Part shown: positions 58,659 through 64,000 of the stretch, piece by piece | Layout: every line of letters starts with the position of its first letter | Numbering within the stretch: position 1 is the first letter of the stretch | Source: a bacterium | Lineage (GTDB): Bacteria > Krumholzibacteriota > Krumholzibacteriia > LZORAL124-64-63 | Length of the DNA stretch: 64,000 nucleotides | Assembly: GCA_016712675.1 (NCBI GenBank) | Contig: JADJQR010000001.1 | Location: forward strand, 1,054,001 to 1,118,000 | Direction of reading: 5' to 3' | The notes under the pieces: model-generated | The model's input: only the letters and a program-made list of their open reading frames with translations | Databases searched by the model: none | Told to the model about the DNA's origin: nothing | Made by a program: the position numbers and the translations under genes

Positions 58659-59714
58659 GTGCAGGTCGGACTCATCGGACCGAAGTTCACGGGCAAGACG
58701 ACCCTTCATAACGTCATCACCGGCGGCAGCCGCCCCACCGGCCAAGGTGGCGTCGACCCTTACCTGGCGGCCGGGCCGGTGCCGGATGAGCGGCTGGACC
58801 GGCTGTCGGCGATGTTCAAGCCGAAGCGCACGGTGTACGCCAGCACGACATGGGTGGATATCCCCGGCTATGCGGGAGGCATCGGGGCCGACGGCGCGCG
58901 CGAGGCCGTCCGCTTCCTCGAACACGGGCGCAAGGTCGACGCGCTGGCGCAGGTCGTGCGCTGCTTCGACGGCGGCTATGGCTCGCCGGACCCGCTTGGC
59001 GAATTGGAGAACCTGGCCCTGGAGTTGACCCTCGCCGACCTGCAGATCGTCGAGAACCGTCTGGAACGGCTGGCCAAGGACAAGGCGCGACTGGGCAAGG
59101 TGGCCAATGCGCTGGAGCCGCCGCTCATGGAACGGTTCAAGGCGCAGCTCGAGGCGGGCCGTCCCTTGCGCGAACTGGTGCTGACCGCGGACGAGGCGAA
59201 GCTCGCGGTCGGCTACGCCTTCCTGACCAGCAAGCCGATGATCATCGTGCTGAACCTGGAGGAAGGCCTGGCGGCCGACGCGACTCTGCTCGACGCCGCC
59301 AGCCTGGCCGGCGCCGCGGTGGTGCCGATGTGCGCCCGGGTCGAGGCCGAGCTGGGCGAGCTGTCGCCGGTGGAGGCCGCGGAATTCCTGGCGGCCCTCG
59401 GCATCGCCGAACCCGCGCTCGGCCGCATGATCCGCGCCGCCTACGCGGCGCTCGACCTGCAGAGCTTCTTCACGGTGGGCCCGGACGAATGCCGCGCCTG
59501 GACGGTGCGCCGCGGGTCGACCGCACCGGTGGCCGCCGGAGCCATCCATACGGACCTTCAGCGCGGTTTCATCCGGGCCGAGGTCACCGCGTTCGAGGAC
59601 CTGATCGCGTGCGGCGACATGGCGGCAGCCAAGGCCGCCAACAAGGTGCGCCTCGAGGGGAAGGCGTACGTCGTGCGGGATGGGGACATCATCGAGATCA
59701 GGTTCAGCGTGTGA
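58659..59714 (+). CDS. YchF/Obg-like NTPase paralogue with TGS domain
   Basis: A 351-residue P-loop NTPase. I prefer GTG 58659, nine bases after GGAG; GTG 58644 would add five residues. The architecture is that of YchF/OLA1: G1 LIGPKFTGKTTLHNVITGG, G3-like WVDIPGYAGG, a coiled-coil insert (LQIVENRLERLAKDKARLGK), G4-like MIIVLNLEEG, and a C-terminal TGS-like domain (FFTVGPDECRAWTVRRGSTA; KVRLEGKAYVVRDGDIIEIR). The G1 motif differs from the NVGKS of YchF, and the NLEE segment replaces NxDE, so nucleotide preference may have changed. It overlaps the GT-C/TPR gene by four bases. Confidence 0.85.
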   Translation: MQVGLIGPKFTGKTTLHNVITGGSRPTGQGGVDPYLAAGPVPDERLDRLSAMFKPKRTVYASTTWVDIPGYAGGIGADGAREAVRFLEHGRKVDALAQVVRCFDGGYGSPDPLGELENLALELTLADLQIVENRLERLAKDKARLGKVANALEPPLMERFKAQLEAGRPLRELVLTADEAKLAVGYAFLTSKPMIIVLNLEEGLAADATLLDAASLAGAAVVPMCARVEAELGELSPVEAAEFLAALGIAEPALGRMIRAAYAALDLQSFFTVGPDECRAWTVRRGSTAPVAAGAIHTDLQRGFIRAEVTAFEDLIACGDMAAAKAANKVRLEGKAYVVRDGDIIEIRFSV

Positions 59715-61738
59715 ACAGGCGCCGCGGTTCCGTCGCCGCGCCACGCGCCGCGCCTACCCGACGCCGTGGCGTGCTGATGATGGGCGCCGCGGCGTTGCTC
59801 GTGGCCGTGTTCTGGGCCGCGTTCCTGCCGCAGGTCGAGCGTTCGGTCTTCGGCCGCGTTCCCCTGCTTGATGAAGCCTACTACCTGGATCGCGCGGCCG
59901 CCGCGCCCGAGCCCTCCGAACCGTACTACATGTCGCCGCTCTATCCGCGGCTGATCGAGTTGGCCGGGGCGGCCACTCCCGCGGCCCAGTCGCGCGCGTT
60001 GCCACCGGATCGGCTGCGCGGCCTGCGGGCGTTGCAGGTCGCGTGCTGGCTGGGCATCGTCGCGCTGTTGCGCTGGCAGGCGGGTCGCCGGCTGGCGCCG
60101 CTGGTCGCCGAGGGGTGGCGACGGGCCGCCGTGAGCTGGTTGCCGGCGCTGCTGTTCGCGCTGTACCGACCCGCGGCGGTCTACGCCGTCTCGGTGCTGG
60201 TGGACATCCCGCTCGCTTTCCTGGTGACGGCCTTCCTGGTGCTGGTGACAGAGGTTGCTCGATGGCAAGAGGGACCGCCGGTGGCGCGCGACTGGCGAGG
60301 TCCGGCACGGGCGGCGCTGATGGGGCTCGTGATCGGGCTGGCCACGCTGCTGCGTGGCTCCGCGCTGGCACTGTTGCCGCTGGGCGTGCTGGCGGCGGTG
60401 CGGCCACGCCGACCGCGGTGGCGGGATGCGACAGCAGCCGCAGCGTCGGTGCTGGCCGCCACGCTGGTCCTGGCGCCGGCGGTCGTCCACAATTCGCGCG
60501 CTGCCGGGCGCCTGGTGGGGCCCGCGCTCAACGGCGGGGTGAACCTCTACATCGGCAACGGACCCGAAGCGAACGGATTCTACGTGGCGGTCGTGCCTGG
60601 CTCCTGGCTCCTGGATCCGGCTGGCCGCGAGTTCCTGGCAGGGCGCTTCGATCGGCCAAGCGTCTCCCTCGCCCAGGCCGACAGCCTGTGGCTCGACGCG
60701 GCGACGACCGCGATCCGCGCCGAGCCGCTGCGCGCCGGCGGCCTGTGGCTGCGCAAGCTGTGGCTGCATCTGCAGGGCTGGGAGATCGACCAGTTGACGA
60801 CACTCGACGGTTGGACGCGATCGGCGCCGGCACTGCGCGCGCTGCCGGTGCCGTACGCGCTGTTGTCGATCGCCGGTCTGGCCGGGCTGGCGGCCGCGTG
60901 GCGCCCCGGTCCCGGCCGCTGGTGGGCGGCGACGCTGCTGACGCTGTTGGCCGTCCAGAGCGTGTTCTTCGTGGTCTCGCGCTACCGATTGGCCCTGGTC
61001 CCGGCGCTGGCGCTGCTGGCGGGCCTGGCCGCCGCGCGCGCGCTGGGCGAAGGTCCGCTCGACGGACGGCGCCCGCGCGCCTGGGTGCTGACCCTGGTAC
61101 CGGCCCTGCTCGTGGCGGTGCCCTGGGGCCTGGGCGATATCCGCCGCGACTGGAAGGCGATGGCCGCCGCGAACGAAGCGTTGCGTTGGGCGGAGACCGG
61201 TCGCGCCGACGGCAACGATGCGGCGCTGGCGCGCGCGGAGGCGCTCTACCGCCGCGCGATCGAAGGTCCGACCGGCAACGCGGCGCCTTGGCTGGGTTTG
61301 GCGATGGTGCTGCACGAACGGGGCGATACGCCGGGGGCCGAGCAGGTCCTGCAGAGGGGAGTCGAGGTCACCACGCAGGACCTGGACCTGCACAAACAGA
61401 TCATCCGCCTGCAGTTGGACCGCAAGCGCCGCGACGAGGCCTTCGCCCGCGTGCTGGCGACCCTGCGCGAACATCCGCGGGATCCGGACCTGCTGCACTG
61501 GGCGGCGGTCCTGCACGAGCAGGCCGGCCAGCGCGAGCCGGCACTGGTCGCCGCGCGCACGTTTCGACGCTTCCATCCGGCCAACCCGCAGGCCTACGTG
61601 GACCTGGGCGTGCTGCTGGCACGCGGTGGCGACCTGGCCGGCGCGGCCGCGGTATTCGCCGACGGCCTGCGTGTCGCCCCGGGTCATGCGGACCTGACCA
61701 CGAACCAGGCCAAGGTGCGCGAGGATCTGACGCACTGA
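59711..61738 (+). CDS. GT-C/PMT-like membrane glycosyltransferase with C-terminal TPR domain
   Basis: A 675-residue protein starting at GTG 59711 in a GTGA overlap with the NTPase gene. The N-terminal 450 residues contain about ten membrane segments. The first loop carries PLLDEAYYLDRAAAAPEPSE (near residue 52), with the acidic pair expected of a GT39/ArnT-like GT-C enzyme, and later VNLYIGNGPEANGFYV. From about residue 500 there are TPR-type helices: AEALYRRAIEGPTGNAAPWL, GDTPGAEQVLQRGVEVTTQD, AYVDLGVLLARGGDLAGAAA. Fusion to a TPR tail suggests a protein partner. It may glycosylate lipid or protein outside the membrane; the substrate is unknown. Confidence 0.8.
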   Translation: MNRRRGSVAAPRAAPTRRRGVLMMGAAALLVAVFWAAFLPQVERSVFGRVPLLDEAYYLDRAAAAPEPSEPYYMSPLYPRLIELAGAATPAAQSRALPPDRLRGLRALQVACWLGIVALLRWQAGRRLAPLVAEGWRRAAVSWLPALLFALYRPAAVYAVSVLVDIPLAFLVTAFLVLVTEVARWQEGPPVARDWRGPARAALMGLVIGLATLLRGSALALLPLGVLAAVRPRRPRWRDATAAAASVLAATLVLAPAVVHNSRAAGRLVGPALNGGVNLYIGNGPEANGFYVAVVPGSWLLDPAGREFLAGRFDRPSVSLAQADSLWLDAATTAIRAEPLRAGGLWLRKLWLHLQGWEIDQLTTLDGWTRSAPALRALPVPYALLSIAGLAGLAAAWRPGPGRWWAATLLTLLAVQSVFFVVSRYRLALVPALALLAGLAAARALGEGPLDGRRPRAWVLTLVPALLVAVPWGLGDIRRDWKAMAAANEALRWAETGRADGNDAALARAEALYRRAIEGPTGNAAPWLGLAMVLHERGDTPGAEQVLQRGVEVTTQDLDLHKQIIRLQLDRKRRDEAFARVLATLREHPRDPDLLHWAAVLHEQAGQREPALVAARTFRRFHPANPQAYVDLGVLLARGGDLAGAAAVFADGLRVAPGHADLTTNQAKVREDLTH

Positions 61739-61860
61739 TCGCGGCACGACGACCGCTGGAAACGCCCGGCCGCCGCGTTGAGGTTCTTTGCATGCGTCAC
61801 TCATCCGCGGGACAACGGGCCGCTGCCGGCAGGCGCGGCGCAGACACAGGAGATGGAACC

Positions 61861-62499
61861 ATGGACAGGCAAAGATTCGATGGCATCGGCGCGCTGGCGC
61901 TGGCGTTGCTGGTGATCGCCCTGGCCGCAGCCCCGGCTCTCGCCCAGCCGAACCTGCCGCGCGGCGCCGGACGGGCCGCGGCCCTGGCCGCGACCGGGAG
62001 CCCCGATGACGTGGACCTGGACGGCGCGGGCTTCGGTCGCGGCGGTCGCTTCGGCGAGCACCTGGCGCGCCGGCTCGACCTCGACGACGTCCAGCGCGAG
62101 GCGATCGCGAAGATCCATGAGGCGGGCCGTGAGCGCGACCTGCCGCTGCGCAAGGAGATTCGCCGACTCCGCCACGAACTGAAGGGCGAGATGATGAAGG
62201 ATGTGCCTTCCGAGAAGGCGGTCCGGGAATTGACGGCGCGCATCGGCCAGGCGCGGACCAGCCTGCAGGCCGGACGCCTGGGCGACCAGTTGGCGGTGCG
62301 CGCGCAATTGACGCCGCAGCAGCGCGACCGCCTGCTGGCGATGGGCGGCCCCGGCGATGGGCCCCGGGGTGGTCGTCACGGTGGTCGTCACGGCGGCTGG
62401 AACCGGCCGGGCCGCGGCGCGCCGGATTGCGATGGTGACGGGCCGCGGCGTGGCGGCCAGGGTCGGCGCGGGCCATGCGGACAGCCGGACGCGGACTGA
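61861..62499 (+). CDS. Exported CpxP/Spy/ZraP-like periplasmic protein
   Basis: A 212-residue exported protein: AGGAG nine bases before the ATG and a signal peptide (GALALALLVIALAAAPALAQ). The mature part is a helical hairpin with LARRLDLDDVQREAIAKIHE, RLRHELKGEMMKDVPSEKAV and an LTxxQ motif in QLTPQQRDRLLAM, as in CpxP, Spy and heavy-metal-sensing ZraP/CnrX relatives. The C-terminus is Gly/His/Arg-rich (GGRHGGRHGGWNRPGRG), which may bind metal. The ECF sigma gene starts six bases after its stop, placing it first in a four-gene stress-sensing operon. Confidence 0.85.
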   Translation: MDRQRFDGIGALALALLVIALAAAPALAQPNLPRGAGRAAALAATGSPDDVDLDGAGFGRGGRFGEHLARRLDLDDVQREAIAKIHEAGRERDLPLRKEIRRLRHELKGEMMKDVPSEKAVRELTARIGQARTSLQAGRLGDQLAVRAQLTPQQRDRLLAMGGPGDGPRGGRHGGRHGGWNRPGRGAPDCDGDGPRRGGQGRRGPCGQPDAD

Positions 62500-62505
62500 C
62501 GCGCG

Positions 62506-63087
62506 ATGAGGTCGGCAGCGGCACCGCGGCCGTCGGCGCCCGGCGACGACGAGCTGGTGGCCCGCACGGCGGCGGGCGAGGAGGCGGCGTTCCGCCTCCT
62601 CGTCGACCGCTGGGAACGCGACGTGCTGGCGTTCCTGACCCACATGACCGGTTCGCGCGACGATGCTGAGGACCTGGCCCAGGAGACCTTCGTCCGTGTC
62701 TTCCGGCAGGCCGGGAGCTACCGGGCCGAGGGCCGCTTCCGCAGCTGGCTGCTGCGGATCGCCGGCAACCTGGCGCGCAGCCGGCACCGGCGGCGCCGGC
62801 TGCTGAAGTGGCTGCCGCTGGACCTCGAGCGGCATGACGTGGCGTCGGCGACACCGTCGGCCGACCGGCGCCTTGAAGCGGAACAGACGGCGGATGTCGT
62901 GCGGGCAGCGATCGCCCGGCTGCCCGTGCGACAACGCCAAGCGCTGGTCCTGCACCGCTTCCAGGGCCTGCGCTACGTCGAGGTGGCCGAGGCCATGGGC
63001 ACCTCGCTGGCCGGGGTGGAATCGCTGATCCAGCGGGCGCTGGCCGGCCTGCGCGCCGACCTCATCCGGAGGGGAGAGACGCCATGA
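62506..63087 (+). CDS. ECF RNA polymerase sigma factor
   Basis: A 193-residue sigma-70 family ECF factor. Region 2 reads EEAAFRLLVDRWERDVLAFL, then DAEDLAQETFVRVFRQAGSY, with RFRSWLLRIAGNLARSRHRR following. Region 4 reads VVRAAIARLPVRQRQALVLH, RFQGLRYVEVAEAMGTSLAG, VESLIQRALAGLRADL. It lies between the CpxP-like gene (six bases away) and the anti-sigma gene (four-base overlap), so it is probably held inactive by the anti-sigma factor until a periplasmic signal arrives. Its target promoters are not identified in the window. Confidence 0.96.
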   Translation: MRSAAAPRPSAPGDDELVARTAAGEEAAFRLLVDRWERDVLAFLTHMTGSRDDAEDLAQETFVRVFRQAGSYRAEGRFRSWLLRIAGNLARSRHRRRRLLKWLPLDLERHDVASATPSADRRLEAEQTADVVRAAIARLPVRQRQALVLHRFQGLRYVEVAEAMGTSLAGVESLIQRALAGLRADLIRRGETP

Positions 63088-63572
63088 AGCACGTCGCCGA
63101 TCGGATGGCCGCCTGGCTCGGCGGGGAACTTGACGCCGCCGCGGCGGCCTCCCTCGAGGCGCATCTGCGCGGGTGCGAGGATTGCCGACGCGAAGCCGAG
63201 GCTCTACGCGCGACCTGGAACGCGCTGGACATCGCGCCGGCGCCGCTGCCGGCGGGCTCGGTGTGGCCTGCCGTGCGCGCCCGCACGCTCGGCGCTCGCC
63301 CGCGCGGCTGGTTCTTCGGCGGCAGCCCGGCGGCGCGAGGGGCTTTGGCGGCCGCGACGCTGGCCGTCGGCGTGCTCGGCGGACGCCTGACCGGCGGTCT
63401 GTCAGGACCGCGGGAAGCCCTGGCGGACGACGACGGGAATCTGGCCGCGGTGTGGCTCGAGGAATCGACCTGGCATGACGAGAGCGGCGGTGGCCTGGCG
63501 GAGTCCTGGCTGGCGCTGGCTTCCGACGAGGGGACCGCCGACCGGACAGGCGGCACGGGAGGAACGCAATGA
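63084..63572 (+). CDS. Zinc-finger anti-sigma factor, membrane-anchored
   Basis: A 162-residue protein in an ATGA overlap with the sigma gene. The N-terminal anti-sigma zinc motif is visible: His3, then His27-x3-Cys31-x2-Cys34 in EAHLRGCEDCRREAE. A single weakly hydrophobic membrane segment (ARGALAAATLAVGVLGGRLT) lies near residue 90, followed by an acidic periplasmic tail. It should bind the sigma factor in the cytosol and receive a signal through the membrane from the adjacent CpxP/CnrX-like proteins. It overlaps the next gene by four bases. Confidence 0.9.
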   Translation: MKHVADRMAAWLGGELDAAAAASLEAHLRGCEDCRREAEALRATWNALDIAPAPLPAGSVWPAVRARTLGARPRGWFFGGSPAARGALAAATLAVGVLGGRLTGGLSGPREALADDDGNLAAVWLEESTWHDESGGGLAESWLALASDEGTADRTGGTGGTQ

Positions 63573-64000
63573 ACCGCCTTCTGCGCTTGCTGCTGCTCGT
63601 ATCGTTCGGGTTGAACGTTGGTCTGGGCTGGGCCCTGCTGAGGGATCGGCCCGAGGGGCGTGTCGGGCGCCCCGGCGCCGTCTCAGGCCATGCCTGGCGC
63701 GAACGGCCGGCCCCGGACGACACGGCCGCCTGGCGGCGTATGATGGACCGCCGGATCGAGCGCCTGTCCGGGAGGCTCGACCTGGACCCCGACCAGGCCG
63801 ACCGCCTGCATCGTCTGCAGCAGGGCAACGGTCCAGTGATGCACGCCGCGCGGCAGCGTGTGGAGACGGGTCGCCAGGCCGTGCGCGCGGCGGTCGACGC
63901 GGACGGATTCGGCGATGGGCAGGTGCGGGTTGCTCTGCGCGACCTGCGTCGCGCCCAGGCCGACCTGGATTCGCTGGCCCAGGAGTTCCTGTTGCAGGAG
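63569..64000 (+). CDS. Membrane-anchored CnrX/CpxP-like periplasmic sensor (partial, 3' end beyond window)
   Basis: At least 144 residues, open to the window edge. It starts at an ATG overlapping the anti-sigma stop (ATGA). An N-terminal hydrophobic segment (LLRLLLLVSFGLNVGLGWAL) is followed by a helical hairpin: RRMMDRRIERLSGRLDLDPD, QADRLHRLQQ, VALRDLRRAQADLDSLAQEF. This is the heavy-metal-sensor/CpxP-like fold, as in CnrX of the CnrYXH system, where the periplasmic sensor works with the anti-sigma factor. Signal (metal or envelope damage) is inferred from family only. Confidence 0.8.
   Translation, partial: MNRLLRLLLLVSFGLNVGLGWALLRDRPEGRVGRPGAVSGHAWRERPAPDDTAAWRRMMDRRIERLSGRLDLDPDQADRLHRLQQGNGPVMHAARQRVETGRQAVRAAVDADGFGDGQVRVALRDLRRAQADLDSLAQEFLLQE

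Noticed and set aside
61739-61860. ECF-type autoregulated promoter (GGAAAC with CGTC) before the sigma operon
   Set aside because: The two motifs are about 31 bases apart, whereas ECF promoters have about 16-17, so I do not claim a site.
1-64000. tRNA and rRNA genes
   Set aside because: I saw no GTTCRANNC-type T-loop with matching acceptor stem and no rRNA core sequence; I cannot run a covariance search, so a missed tRNA is possible but unlikely.

Overview
The window is about 70% G+C and coding-dense, with strong GGAGG ribosome binding sites and frequent ATGA/GTGA stop-start overlaps. It contains many secreted proteins ending in a FlgD-Ig-like module of the type 'NPFNP...YDLxGRLV...GxY', together with the tail of a PorV/PorQ-like outer-membrane barrel. 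Lipoproteins, BamA/TamA-like and YaiO-like barrels show a diderm cell. This combination fits an FCB-superphylum lineage (Krumholzibacteriota, Eisenbacteria or Latescibacteria-like) known mostly from metagenomes. No rRNA or tRNA is present and I cannot name a species.

Layout. 0-14.2 kb: PorV/PorQ-like tail, NHL lipoprotein, a chemoreceptor with a periplasmic haem motif, purine salvage (deoxynucleoside kinase and adenosine deaminase), triosephosphate isomerase, M16 and M1 metallopeptidases, a 14-repeat propeller lipoprotein and the dipeptidase PepD. 14.6-23.0 kb: citrate lyase as a CitD-CitE fusion plus CitF, then a SIMPL protein, rhodanese, methyltransferase, D,D-carboxypeptidase, TPR lipoprotein and small membrane protein. 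23.1-29.4 kb (minus strand): tricorn-like S41 protease, M28 peptidase, ornithine aminotransferase. 29.4-30.4 kb: a promoter overlapped by two operator-like palindromes, a long structured leader and a winged-helix regulator. 30.5-37.9 kb: an apparent polysaccharide locus (WecB, GT2 synthase, bactofilin-like protein, polytopic membrane protein, YaiO-like barrel, GT-C enzyme). 38-48.7 kb: AbgT transporter, BamA/TamA-like barrel, and secreted FlgD-tailed proteins (GH53 galactanase, FN3-like protein, endonuclease I, FG-GAP protein). 48.6-53.5 kb (minus strand): a CadC-like regulator with a sensor propeller, and glucan phosphorylase. 53.6-58.5 kb: rhodanese-methyltransferase fusion, an IS110/IS1111-type element with a structured 3' region, a secreted beta-helix protein and an FN3-like protein. 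58.6-64 kb: a YchF-like NTPase overlapping a GT-C/TPR protein, then an ECF sigma/anti-sigma operon bracketed by two CpxP/CnrX-like periplasmic proteins.

The physiology suggested is that of a scavenging heterotroph. It secretes nuclease, galactanase and peptidases, finishes peptides with M1, M28 and dipeptidase activities, salvages purines, transports small amidated compounds and makes an exopolysaccharide. The best candidates for undescribed biology are the polysaccharide operon, the putative guide (bridge) RNA in the IS element, the haem-type chemoreceptor, the citrate lyase fusion, and the CTG-initiated sensor regulator.
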